DNA from: Paralichthys olivaceus
Lineage: Eukaryota > Chordata > Actinopteri > Pleuronectiformes > Paralichthyidae
Direction of reading: 5' to 3'
Length of the DNA stretch: 64,000 bases
Assembly: GCF_024713975.1 (NCBI RefSeq)
Contig: NC_091098.1
Location: forward strand, 25,821,816-25,885,815
Positions 1 through 10,499 of the stretch are shown here, piece after piece; position 1 is the first letter of the stretch; each line of letters opens with the position of its first letter. A model generated the notes under the pieces. That model saw only the letters and a program-made list of their open reading frames with translations. It made no database searches and had not been told where the DNA came from. The position numbers and the translations under genes are program-made.

Positions 1-1110
1 TTCTGCACGCTGTTTGCCCGGGCGCCGACCTCGTCCACCGCCACCCTCTCGCTGGAGTTCGTCTCCCCGGCCAACTTTGAGAAGGTGCTGACGTTCGTCT
101 ACACGGGGGAGATCCTGACCGACCTCATCGACGTCGGGGTCCTGTACGAGCTGGCCGAGAGGCTCGGGGTCAGGGAGCTGGTCAGGGCCTGTCACGCCAT
201 CTTCCCCGACCTGCAAGCGTCCGTGTCGTCGAACTGTAAACCCAGCAGTCCTGGAGACCTCGCTCTGGACCCGGCCGCTCCCACGGTGGCCGTCGTTAAC
301 GCGGCGGCGTCTGTGTCCGCGTCGTCTGTGTGTTCGTCAGCCGCCTCCTGCTCGTCTCTGTCTTCGTCCGCTGCCCCGACTCCTGCCGCCGCTCCCTCGC
401 CTCTCTTCCAAGCCCGGGCGGTCAGGGCCGGCCGTGAGGTTCACGCCGCCGCTCTGACTCTGGACCTCAAAGCCGAGGATGTTCAGTCTCATATCGGCTA
501 CGGGCGGATGGCGTCGGATCATCAACTGCCAGGAGAACATGTTTTAACCGGCAGCACCAGCTCCACTCAGAGTGACGCCCTGCTGCCTCCTGCTCCTGTG
601 CTCCAGCTGAAGACGGAGCAGGGGCTGGAGGAGGAGGAGGAGGAGGAGGAGGAGGAGGAGGCAGGAGGCAGCTGTGAGCGAGGCAACAGAGACGGGCCGA
701 TGGTTTCTGAGAGCTCAGGCGTCTCTCTGCCTCGGAGCAGCAACCCAGCACCCTCCGTTTCCTGCTCCTTCCCCGACTCCTCAGCTCAGCTCGTAGCGGA
801 GGCCCGCGCCCCGACGTCGTCCTCGGGGGAGCCTCTGGGCGGCCTGCAGGTCAGGATGGTGGAGCTGCAGAGGGACGGCGGGCTGATGTTTAGGGAGGCG
901 GAGGATGGAGAGAGCGAGGAGCAGAGGGAGGCGGCTCTGCGAGGTAACGGAGCAGTGGAGGGAACGGAGGAGGAGCAGTGGAGACAGCTGGCGGGTGAGA
1001 TCATCGAGCTGAGCGACGACGAGAACTTCATGGAGGAGGCGGATGAGGACGAGGATGAGGACGACCTCGTGTGTGTGGAGAACGGAGACGGAGGCAACTC
1101 AAGCAGCCAG
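1..1110 (+). CDS. zbtb39: zbtb39 coding exon (BTB remainder and acidic linker)
   Basis: Open in frame 1 from the first base. It ends AGCCAG|GTGATG at 1110/1111. The next exon continues in phase 0 into the first zinc finger, as in the family alignment. Reading through the donor reaches a stop at 1138-1140. Confidence 0.88.
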
Positions 1111-3246
1111 GTGATGTTTGAACAAAGATTTTCAGATTAAAGGTGTAAATTATAAAGTCTCAGTCGTAGAACAGAAGCAACCGCTCCAGTAGAATATCTC
1201 ACCTCCACCAAGCGGCCAGCAAGATTCATCACCAACCGCTGAACCCATCAAGTTCAGATATTTTAAAACCTGGACCCTCTGTTTAAAAATGTTGGTGTGT
1301 AAATTAACGGTACTTACTTAAACTTTTAGAATCCGTCCGGTGGTTTTATCTACGTGACGATGTAATCTGATGGGGCGACCGCAAAGAAAATTCACCAATA
1401 AAAGGCTCAAGTTGTGATTCTGGGTCTTTGCCAAGAGTCTGGCAACATCACACACGTCTCTTTGTCCGTCTACTCTGGCGCAGACAAGTGGAGACGGCCG
1501 CCGCGGTCAAATACTTATCAGAATCAGCTTTATTTGCCGTGTGTGTGTGTGTGTGTGTACACAGACTTTGACTCTGGTGTAATTTCACTCAGTGTACTTG
1601 TACTACAGACTACAAGAGACAGGTTTAATAAACACTGTGTGAGTTAAACTGTACAAGACAGAAGCACAACGGGAAACCAGATGTGCGAGGGCGGACAAAG
1701 AGCAGTTCCAGGTTACGTTAATGACATGCAGGGTTGTGACGTGGGGGTTTCGTCAGTAGAAGTAACGCTGTCCGCTCCTCCAGGTGACAAGAGACATGCT
1801 GTCATGTAAAGCCTGCGCGGTGCCTCTCCCTCCGGACCCGGCCGCCATCAGACGACACGCAGACACCCACCTGACGGAGCTGGGGCTCTGCAGGGTGTGC
1901 GGGGCCTCGTTCCCGGACCGTGCCGTCGGCGTCGCCCACTCGCTCTCCCACGTTGGGGTGCAGCTGTTCACCTGCGACATGTGCCACCTGCAGTTCTGCA
2001 GCCAGAGCAAACTGCTGCGTCACCACCACCAGGAATCGTCGGGTTACACAATACCACAGGAGGCGCTCACCAGCAGCAGCGGCGGCGGCCAGGGCCTGAG
2101 CTCCGAGCTGCAGTGTGCCGTGTGCACCAAAACCCTCAGCAAGGACTTCCAGGTTAGTGGACATTAATGTGGAACACGATGTAAAGCAGATTCACTGAGA
2201 GACATTATAGTGTGTTTTGTTTAACTAGTTTACTCCTCGTGTCTCTGTCTCCCCTCCGTCAGACCGTCAAAGATCACCTGCTGAACCACGTGTGTCCTCA
2301 GAGTCTGAGCTGTGGAGTGTGTCACCTCCCTCAGCTCTCCCTGTGCTCCCTGCTGTGGCACACCCTCTCCCACCTCTCACTGCCCGTCTTCACCTGCCCG
2401 CACTGCGGCCGCTGCTTCGTAGAGCGTCTCCTCCTGGACAGACACATGACTGCACATGCGGAGGAGGCCGCAGCCAAGGAGAGGGAGCGATTGGCGCTGA
2501 GGACTTACAGAGTCAGGGAGGATGAAGTCGGGGCGGGAGGCATGGCGGGCGTGGAGGAGCTGCACTGCTTCCTCTGCCCGCAGACTTTCCGCTCAGCGTC
2601 TGCTTTCCAGTATCACCTCAGCGTGCACACCAACGAGTCCCCGGGGAGCGGTGGAGGTGCAGGGAGCCAAAGCTGGTTGGGCAAACGTAAAGCGGAGCAG
2701 TCTCTGGACTGTCCTCCATCTTCCTGCTCCGCCTCTTCTCCACGGGACGTCAGTGGCCTCGTTAAAGTGAGCAACCTGGGTCTGGGCCTGGGAATGGGCT
2801 TCAGCATGCCAGACAAGTATTTTCAGGCGCCAGTCCATAGCTTGTCCTCTGGGCTCCTGCCCAACGGGATCTCGGGGCAGGACGGAGGAGTCGGAGCGGC
2901 GGCGGTTCGGGGGAAATGGTACCGGTGCCGCTACTGCGGGAAACGGTTCGCCCACTCGGGGGAGTTCACCTACCACCTCCGCATCCACACCGGTGAAAAG
3001 CCCTACCAGTGCAAAGTGTGTCTGCGTTTCTTCAGAGGCCGCTCCACCATGATCTGCCACCTGAAGACGCACGCCGGCGCTCTCATGTACCGCTGCACCG
3101 TCTGCGGCCTTTACTTCTCCACACTGAAGCTGGTGTCGTCACACATGGAGCTGCACAAGGACCACCTGCCGCCGGACTTCAACATCGAGCAGACCTTCAT
3201 GTACAATGATCACTCGAAAGAACCGCTGCCCACTGTGGACACCTGA
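1..3246 (+). CDS. zbtb39: zbtb39: BTB/POZ and C2H2 zinc-finger protein 39, 5'-truncated
   Basis: Probable nuclear DNA-binding transcriptional regulator; BTB-ZF proteins dimerise through the BTB domain and bind DNA through C2H2 fingers. Coding exons are 1-1110, 1784-2152 and 2263-3246, all joined in phase 0, giving 820 residues in view. The window opens in frame inside the BTB domain (NFEKVLTFVYTGEILTDL), so roughly the first 70 residues lie to the left. A long low-complexity Ser/Ala/Glu linker follows, with an 11-Glu run near 628-660 and an acidic IIELSDDEN stretch near 1000. About ten C2H2 or C2H2-like fingers come next, including a canonical pair with an HTGEKPY linker near 2989. The C-terminus (LPPDFNIEQTFMYNDHSKE) closely resembles human ZBTB39, and adjacent gpr182 repeats the human ZBTB39/GPR182 pairing. 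Longer than human ZBTB39 (712 aa) mainly in the linker. Identification is from remembered family sequence. Confidence 0.93.
1515..1640 (-). repeat. LINE-like 3' tail fragment in zbtb39 intron 1
   Basis: The plus strand reads ATCAGAATCAGCTTTATTTG, then a short TG run, then GACTTTGACTCTGGTGTAAT. Read on the minus strand this is an AATAAAGCTGATTCTGAT tail, a pattern I recognise as widespread in teleost genomes at the 3' end of a retroelement. A diverged relative occurs near 29383-29470. The class is not assigned. Confidence 0.55.
1784..2152 (+). CDS. zbtb39: zbtb39 internal coding exon (first zinc fingers)
   Basis: The acceptor is CTCCTCCAG|GTGACA and the donor is TTCCAG|GTTAGT. The 123 codons carry three Cys2-His2 fingers (CKAC, CRVC and CDMC pairs) and the first half of a fourth, CAVC...KDFQ. 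That finger is completed by the next exon (KDHLLNH), which proves the splice. Confidence 0.9.
2263..3246 (+). CDS. zbtb39: zbtb39 last coding exon (C-terminal zinc fingers)
   Basis: The acceptor is CTCCGTCAG|ACCGTC and the stop is TGA at 3244-3246. It carries the C-terminal fingers, including YRCRYCGKRFAHS, YQCKVCLRFFRGRS and YRCTVCGLYFST. The intron before it is only 110 bp and contains in-frame stops, so it must be removed. Confidence 0.93.
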   Translation, partial: TVKDHLLNHVCPQSLSCGVCHLPQLSLCSLLWHTLSHLSLPVFTCPHCGRCFVERLLLDRHMTAHAEEAAAKERERLALRTYRVREDEVGAGGMAGVEELHCFLCPQTFRSASAFQYHLSVHTNESPGSGGGAGSQSWLGKRKAEQSLDCPPSSCSASSPRDVSGLVKVSNLGLGLGMGFSMPDKYFQAPVHSLSSGLLPNGISGQDGGVGAAAVRGKWYRCRYCGKRFAHSGEFTYHLRIHTGEKPYQCKVCLRFFRGRSTMICHLKTHAGALMYRCTVCGLYFSTLKLVSSHMELHKDHLPPDFNIEQTFMYNDHSKEPLPTVDT

Positions 3247-3465
3247 TCGGCCCGGTGTCGGCCGGGTGCGTCCGTCCTCGTCCCTTGTCCCTCTGACACT
3301 GACCCTGTGTCTGGTTGCCGTGGACCACATACTGCAGATTACAGTAACTAATCATGATTTCTTAACGTTTAGATAAAATCTCAATAGCTCGTGAAAATCT
3401 GTCACAGTTGTTCAGAGCTCGATGAGGCATCTTAAAATGTCAGAAGTCCGAAACCCACAAATATA

Positions 3466-3471
3466 AATAAA
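3466..3471 (+). terminator. candidate polyadenylation signal of zbtb39
   Basis: AATAAA lies 220 bp after the stop codon in AT-rich DNA. A second perfect hexamer at 4064-4069 could serve a longer 3' UTR. Which is used cannot be decided without transcripts. Confidence 0.4.
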
Positions 3472-5117
3472 TATTGAAAATATTTGGAATTTCTGCTTAG
3501 ACATAGAATGTAGTGGACATGTTCCGAGTCACGTGCTGCTCACTGGACAACCTGTTCGAGGTCCAGTGTCTCAAACAGCCACTTGGTGGCAGCGTGTCCT
3601 GCGTGTCAGTGAAAGAACGTACGTCTGTGTTGACTGTGCTGCAGTCGTCTTCTGATGTTAAATCCAAACACGTCTGTGTCTTTATATCAGGACCAGTTTG
3701 TGATGTCAGTGATGGATAGTTCATTATTAAAGTAGCGACTCGTTGTAGCACAGAAATTATTTTCCTATAATATATTTACAGTTTCACACACAGATTTTTT
3801 AAATCTTTTAAAGTTTCATGTTTTCACTTCACAGAGCAAAAACTTACAACCTAGAGAATTTAATCTGTCGTTGGAACATGTTTGTTTGTTTAGATGCTGA
3901 TTATAATCAGATCTTTATCAATCAGGAAATGACATTTAGTCACGTGTTGTATTCACGTGTGTGTGTTCCGTGTTGTGGATATTTAAGTGCCCATTACACG
4001 ATATTTGTGTCTTACCTCATATTTATGATGACAGTGCTATTTTTTTTAATGTTTTTCTTTTATAATAAATGCCTGTAGGACTGTTGCTCCCCTTTAGATG
4101 ATTTGTTTTGACCTGTTCCGATGCCCCACGACACAAAAAAACACCCATCATCAGAATTTCAGTGATTAACTTGCAGAAATCTAGAATTGTGAACCTCCTG
4201 TTTCCAGGGGCCCGTGACCTTTGCCCTTTTCAAAGCCTGTTTCTCTTCCTGCCATTGTGCCGTCCGTGGACCCTTTTCCTCTGCCTGCCTTCTTATCGTT
4301 CAAAACGTTGAATGTGACACATTCCAGATGGAAACAGAAATGGAAGTAAATGTAATCAGAGAACAGCAAACTCAGTAAAATAAACATGTAAAGCTCCCAA
4401 ATCGTTTTCGCTGCTCCGACGTCAGGTTGACAAAGTAAAACATCAGGGTTTCTGCAAACGTCTCAAATTCAAACATCTGAACTTTACCTTAAAGAGTCTT
4501 TTACAAACTGAGCTAAACTCACAGTCAAACATTACTGATGGAGAAAGGCTGCTGCACGTATTGTGTATTTCAGCTATTCAACCCGTCTTTTTATTGCAGA
4601 TTTAGAAAAACAGGCTTGTGTATATATTTTCATATTTAAGATGTTCTTGTGTATAATATATTTTATTTCTACATTTTCCCCATGTGCTGCTGTGTTGATT
4701 GCACATTTCCTCAGCAGGTACATCTCATATTAAATACATTAAGGTAGGTTTTAATTATGTTAATATCAATTTAGGACAACCTCCTTCATGTTCTTATCAG
4801 ATAAATATTTTGGCGGCGTCGTGTTTAGCTTCTCTCTGTGTCATAGTACTTTCTCAGTATTAACATCCTGTAATAAAACTACAAACATGGAACTAATAAC
4901 AATTACAACTACTGGTGAAGAAAACTACTGTCTCTCTTGAGAGTCAATGTTGTGTCATCCTCTACTTTATCTTCAAATATCAGGAAGTGTAACTGTAATA
5001 TTCCCTCATACCTTCACATAGAAAAAAACATTTAAATTTAACTTCAACCTGCAGAAACCCTGAAGATGCCGCTCAGGTTTTCCAGCTCAGATGGATACAA
5101 ACAGTGTTGAAGGGAGT

Positions 5118-5123
5118 TTTATT
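5118..5123 (-). terminator. candidate polyadenylation signal of gpr182
   Basis: TTTATT on the plus strand is AATAAA on the minus strand, about 405 bp after the gpr182 stop. It is a suitable distance for a short 3' UTR. Confidence 0.4.
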
Positions 5124-5528
5124 GCATTTGAACAGAACTCAAAGACAACAACAGCCGGACACAGAAACATTTCTCCTTCGTGTGCTATTAAAATGAGACA
5201 CTGGTCCTCGGAGATGTTAACATGAGGACGGCTCTCATTCGACAGGCTGGTTTACAAACACATTCCTGGTGCCGCCATGTTTTCCTGTGGGACAGAAGCA
5301 GCTTTGAGGAAAAAAAAAAAAAAAAGACATCAATCATTTCCTGCTTCCTCCTTTTTAAAAACTGATCAGGTACATGATGAAAAAAAACAGGAAGTGGATT
5401 ATAAGAGGAAAGTGAACTCGTCTGTTGTGTAACAAATGTCTGAGTCTGTGACCAGAGTGAGATGATGCCTCTGGTTTTCAGAGACTTGGTCTAGTTCTGT
5501 TCTTGACTCTACATCCTCAGCTCCTCTC

Positions 5529-6623
5529 TTACGATCCCACATCAGACTGGCTTGTGCTGACGTTACTCAACTTGCGCTGCCTCCCCGGACCGCCGCCGCC
5601 GCCGCCTTCCCCGTTGGTAGCACCTGCCTGGTTTCCCGCTCCCACCTGCCCCACAGTCATCTCTCTGGGTATGTGTTTCAGCACCGAGTTTATCAGGTTG
5701 TTGCGGAAGCTCTGGCTGAGGAAGTTGTAGAGGATGGGGTTGGCGACGCAATGGAAAAGCGACAGGCACTGCACCACGCTGTAGGAGAAGTAGAGGAGCT
5801 CTATGCCGTTGCAGCTGAAAAGGTAGGGGTCGAGGTTGTCGATGATCATCAGGAACCTCACCAGGTGGTAGGGCAGCCAGCACATGATGAAGACCAGGGA
5901 GTACACGTGCACCAGCCACACGTCCCGCCGGCCCTGCACATCTGGAGCAGTTTTAACCGCTCGAGCAATCAGCACGTTGCAGGTGATGATGACGGCCGCG
6001 GGGCCTATGAACTGGAAGATCAAGCACAGGAACGCCACGCTCACGAACCACTCGATGTAGTTGTGCTCGGGCATCATGTAGCAGCCGGGCTCGTCCCACT
6101 CCAGAAGGTCCACGTGGACGTTCTCGATCAGGGCCAGGAAAAAAGAGAAGAGCCACAGGCCTCCGCAGAGCACCCAGCGCCGCCGGCCCACCACAGGGAA
6201 GATGGCCGGAGACGAGGGCCTGGTCAGGGACATGTAGCGCTCCAGGGTCATGCAGGCCAAGAAGAAGGAGCTGCTGTAAAAGTTGACCATGTAGATGAGG
6301 TGTGTGACCTTGCAGAGGAAGCGGCCCCACAGCCAAACCTTGTCCATGGTCTCCTCCATGATGAAGACGGGCAGGATCATAATCACCATCAGGTCTGACA
6401 GGCTCACATTGATGACGCAGAAGAGAACCCCGTTGGCGGAGTGGCGCCGGCTCCAGTTCACCCACACGACCAGCGCGTTCTCCAGCAGGCCCACCATGTA
6501 GATGAAGAGGTAGAGCAGGAAGAGGGCCATGCGCTTGTAGTCCACGTCCAGATTGATGGTGCAGTCAAAGAGGAACCACGGCGTGCCATTCATGGACTCT
6601 GAGTGGTTGTGCTCGAAAGTCAT
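5529..6623 (-). CDS. gpr182: gpr182: class A seven-transmembrane receptor GPR182
   Basis: Plasma-membrane receptor of the chemokine/adrenomedullin-like branch. In mammals GPR182 (ADMR) is reported as an endothelial atypical chemokine receptor that scavenges ligand with little G-protein signalling. One intact 364-codon exon. Visible features: N-glycosylation sequon NGT at residues 12-14; seven hydrophobic segments; Asp77 in TM2; Cys104 and Cys181 positioned for the extracellular disulfide; ERY at 128-130 in place of DRY; CWLPYH at 248-253; NPILY at 295-299. The C-tail carries a Gly run (about 338-345) and a Ser/Thr-rich end. The length is usual for the family. The WLWG, CWLPYH and LHCVxNPILYNFLS-type segments match human GPR182. 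A polypyrimidine tract ending CAG lies 3 bp before the ATG, so a non-coding 5' exon is likely. Confidence 0.93.
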   Translation of the reverse strand: MTFEHNHSESMNGTPWFLFDCTINLDVDYKRMALFLLYLFIYMVGLLENALVVWVNWSRRHSANGVLFCVINVSLSDLMVIMILPVFIMEETMDKVWLWGRFLCKVTHLIYMVNFYSSSFFLACMTLERYMSLTRPSSPAIFPVVGRRRWVLCGGLWLFSFFLALIENVHVDLLEWDEPGCYMMPEHNYIEWFVSVAFLCLIFQFIGPAAVIITCNVLIARAVKTAPDVQGRRDVWLVHVYSLVFIMCWLPYHLVRFLMIIDNLDPYLFSCNGIELLYFSYSVVQCLSLFHCVANPILYNFLSQSFRNNLINSVLKHIPREMTVGQVGAGNQAGATNGEGGGGGGPGRQRKLSNVSTSQSDVGS

Positions 6624-6660
6624 GGTCTGGGGCGAGAAGCAAATAAAAGAGGAAAAGTGT
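6624..6660 (-). promoter_or_regulatory. probable splice acceptor just upstream of gpr182 start
   Basis: On the minus strand a pyrimidine-rich stretch (about 6627-6660) ends CGCCCCAG, followed by ACC and the ATG. This fits a 5' UTR intron. The first exon was not located; a weak donor-like GAG|GTACGG on the minus strand near 7737 is one candidate. Confidence 0.5.
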
Positions 6661-7394
6661 TTGATATCTGGAGTTTAGATTTTTCTTTGTGGGTTAATCC
6701 GATTATGTTTTCAGACGTTGTATAACAGAAACACAGGAGGAGGAGGAGGAGGAGGAGGAGGAGCAGGAGGCGGCAGACCTGCTGGGCTGAACTGTCACAG
6801 AGGTGGAAACTAACCTCGTCAATCTACCGTCAACTCTTATTGAGATTTTTATAAACAATCTGTGGTGCAGAGTGAAGTTCAAACTTTGTGTTCATCCTAC
6901 CTGGTTTATCTACAGGAAGGATTTTATCGTCAGTGTCAAATGAAACTGAATTTTTTTTTAAGTTTTTTATATTTATACATCACATGTTGACTATTTCAGA
7001 GTCTTGGAAATATTACAAAATAAAAGCTCTGTAATTCACCACGATATAAAATCACAGCAGCGACAAAACAAACGTTCTCGCTTTTATTTCGTTGACAAAT
7101 TGCCGAACAGGAAATGATTCTATAAATGTCGCTGCCATGACGGGGATCAGCACCTGTGACACACTTCAATGTGTCTCAGTCCGATATGTTGAAATAAAAA
7201 GAGTCCAGTTATCAAAATGACCCGGCTGTCGCCCGCTGCTGAAGTTTAGGACGAAGAAGAAGTTCAAGTCCACGGACTGAAGACTGCTGCAGAGCACTGG
7301 TCGTCTTTTTTAATTAATATTAAACGTATCACGTGTTCAAATCGCACCAAGTTCAACTCTGCACTTCCCTCAGCCAATAAAAATACACCAGCAA

Positions 7395-7430
7395 TGTACG
7401 AAGTCGATAAGATGAACGGTTCACGAGATG
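7395..7430 (+). repeat. short dispersed fragment, copy 1 of a family
   Basis: It contains GATGAACGGTTCACGAGAT. Similar AACGGTTCTCGAGATAT-type cores occur near 29905-29935 and 34060-34080, and inverted near 47262-47280. I read these as fragments of one dispersed fish repeat, unnamed. Confidence 0.45.
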
Positions 7431-8316
7431 ATGAACCTTCCGCAGACAGAAAGAGATTTATAATCAAAGATACTCGCTGATTTACGGAATATTTGTCATT
7501 CAAAGAGTAATCCACTGATTTGGCCTCATAACATTATAATATGTTATTTTATACTTTTCTTGTGCAAACCCTGGTGTCTCCGATACCCACAATGCACCTC
7601 AACCACCCAGTCAACACTTTTCCCACAACTTCTTTCATGCGGTCGAGCTCCCCGGGATCTCTCAACAGACTGATCTGATCTGTTCTTCTGTAGAGACAGA
7701 TTCCAAAAACTTTGGAAATAGAGAATTAACCGTACCTCGTTGTCGTGGCGATGAGCGTACTGAAAGATGAAGAGGGGCAGGATCCGCCCGAGGCCTCGTT
7801 GTCTTCTGCAGGGTTTTTAGAGTTTGAAGCCTGTGGACGCAAGAGGACTCCTCCGAGCTCTAATGTAGACGACTATCTGAGCATCAACCAGCCTGGAGCT
7901 TCTACCCTCCCATTTCTCATAAACACACACACACACCCACACACACAAACACACACACCCACACATCTAACAGGACATCCTCAGTGAGTAGTGGGGGAGT
8001 TCAGGGGCGTCCACACAGCTAGGACGACAGTTTGATTCCATGACGTAGCAGAGACATTTCAATCCAATGTTCCAGTGTTTCCGATATTTCTGATCAAAAA
8101 CAGACACAAAAACAACACAGTGACAGTTATTGTCAAAAAAAAAATTGAGATATAACAAGAAAAAAGTCTTAATACCTTCAGAATAAACGTGTCGTGTTAA
8201 ATGGTGAATATCAGAAGATCAGTCTGTCTGTCTCAGTTAAAATGAGGAATGTGCAGCATTTCACAAATAACGAATGACACCGGCTGCACAGTGAATATCA
8301 GGACTTTGAAGAAACC

Positions 8317-8380
8317 GAAGAGGCAATTTCCTCAAAATCTGTTCTAAAGAAAGAACAGATTTCGAGGAAATTGCCTCTTC
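8317..8380. repeat. 29-bp inverted repeat with 6-nt loop
   Basis: The arms at 8317-8345 and 8352-8380 are complementary except at one position. Read as minus-strand RNA that position is a U-G wobble, so the stem would be fully paired. The loop is AAAGAA. It lies in intergenic DNA with no recognised element around it. Confidence 0.9.
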
Positions 8381-8789
8381 TGTAAATGAGGAAATGTCTG
8401 TGTCGTCGGTCGCATTCGTTTCAAGAGGATTCTTAAGAAACACTGATTCTGGGATTCAGTATTTTAGATCCAGAGGGAGATGAACGCAGTTTGAATGAAG
8501 TACCTCCATGGTCCTGTGTGTGAGGATGGTACAGAGAGACAGTGAAAACATGCAGCACATAGCAGAGGACAATACCAGGAAGCTCCCCTGATCCACGGTG
8601 AGTGAAGGCGGACGAGGGACGCTCGGTAAGGAAAGAGGCTCTTTAACCTGGACGTGCACACATCCTCAGCGTCACATTATTGCATGTGTGGTTCTATCTA
8701 ACGGAGACATGAGCAGATATTCAACTGGGTTTCTTTAAAGGTGGCAAATAGAAAAACAAGTGATACTGATGAGAAACTATTCAATAACA

Positions 8790-9110
8790 CCTTTGTTACA
8801 CATCAGTTATAAAGTGCTTGGACGAGCTCAGGCAGGTGAAGAGAGAATTGCAATAATCCAAACCAGAGGAAACAAACGCAGTATTGATAATCTCTAGATT
8901 TCTACTTCGTGCTGATCTTTGAGTTTCCTGATTTTGACATTCGTCCTCAACGTTTAGGGACAGAAAACGCAGGTGCATGAAGATGTGGGTGTAGTGCATG
9001 TGTCAGGGCCGAGAGTCATAACCTCCGTCTTGTCAACATTAAGCTGCGAGACGTTTTGAGTCATCCAGCATTTTCTGTCCTGCTGCTGTTGAGTAACTCC
9101 TCACACAGAG
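8790..9110 (-). mobile_element. LINE reverse-transcriptase relic (CR1/L2/Rex1-like)
   Basis: Minus-strand translation contains INTAFVSSGLDYCNSLFTCL, matching the HAFVSSRLDYCNSLFTGL-type motif of fish non-LTR retrotransposons. Upstream in element orientation lies KCWMTQNVSQLNVDKTEVM, matching the KxWMxxNFLxLNxDKTE motif. The two are in broken frames with no complete ORF. It is a decayed fragment; the exact clade is uncertain. Confidence 0.8.
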
Positions 9111-10499
9111 GTCACGACAAAGGTGCAGGGACGTTTGTGTTGGCCACGTTTTCACACTGCACACTGTGTTCCTCCGGCCTTGGTGGCCTGTCCGCAGTTT
9201 GTAGCTCATCAACACTTATCCCTGCTTCTGTCTCATCCTGTGTCCATCCCATTGTCCGGGAACCCTTCGGTTAGCAGCAGACTCAGGAGTCAGCAACTTC
9301 TGTCTCTTCGGATGAAACAGGAAGGAAGAAGTCAGCAGAAACAAAGCGTGGGATACAAATCAGCCCCTGACCCACACAGTGCTGTAATCTAGAGATGGAC
9401 CCCACAGCTTCTCTCTTGCTCAGAAATTCAAGCGTCACCGAATTATTTGACACCAACTTCCAAGAGAATCCAGTCAGTGCCAACATCACGTTGTTTTTAC
9501 TGGTCATTTGTGTTTTTATGCACATTTGTTATTTGTATGAATTCACCACCAACCTGTGAAGCTAGATCGAGCACATTTATATGCAGGAATCATGTTGATT
9601 AATGTGCATCGTCCTTTTTAAAGACAAAGATAAACACTGGGGCTGTAGAAAATAATCACATGAAAACATTTTCATGTTTAACCAGCCGGATCTAATAAAT
9701 CAACCCGTCAGTCTAAGTGAACATTTGTGCCAAATTTGAATTTATTCCCTTGACCTTTGACCTCTACTTTCTAATCAGGTGATTCTTGAGTGCTACTGAA
9801 TGTTGAATTTTGAATTCCCTGTGGATGTTCCTGTTGGATCCCGTTTACAAGCACATGAGGTTGTGTGTGAGAACTTTGATCATCAAAGTCGAATCCGTTC
9901 CTCTTTTGAGTCCAAGTGAAGTTGAAGAAATGAAAAAAAAAAAAAAACACTTCCTAAATAATGAGTCAAACACTTCTCAGAAATTCATCATAAAATATAT
10001 TTTGGTCCAAAAGCTGATTTGCAAAAATACAACATGTGCAATCAGGGAGTAGACGAGGCGTCAGTGTCTCTACGCTGCCTCACTAGTGCTGGAATGCTGC
10101 ATCATCTCACTGTGTTAAGGGGAACTGCACACGCTACTGACATGTAGTGTTACCGTCAAAGCATTTAACACAGTACCCTGGTTAGCACTACATCGTTACA
10201 CTACACACACACACACGCACACAACACTTCCTGCTTCTATTCCTATGCCTCTTTTTTCTAAATCTTATCCTATGACAATGATTCACATTAGCATACATTT
10301 TCCATTTCAACGCGCAAAACAACGCCGTGTTCAGGAGGAAGAAGAGGGAGAATGATGAATGGGCTCATTTTCAGGAAGCGTCAACACACGTTTCATTTAA
10401 AACGTCGGGACCGATCCAGCTCAGACGCTCCCGAGGCTGAGCCCGATAAAAGAAGCAGAGCCGGGAAAATGATTACAGGCTAAAAAATAAGATATATTT

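Larger units (their letters stand above)
3247..5528. other. zbtb39 3' UTR and tail-to-tail spacer with gpr182
   Basis: AT-rich, with no supported coding region. The zbtb39 3' UTR occupies the left part. AATAAA hexamers on the plus strand at 3466-3471 and 4064-4069 are candidate cleavage signals for it. On the right, the minus-strand gpr182 3' UTR probably ends near 5118. ORFs of 60-86 codons here have no recognisable family signature. Confidence 0.6.

Noticed and set aside
5673..6398. 241-codon open frame on the plus strand
   Set aside because: It lies entirely antisense to the gpr182 coding exon and its Glu/Val/His-rich composition is the mirror of that gene's codons.
7745..7987. 80-codon ORF upstream of gpr182
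   Set aside because: It runs into a CA microsatellite (PHTQTHTPTH) and has no family resemblance. The same DNA might instead be a gpr182 5' UTR exon on the other strand, but that is unproven.
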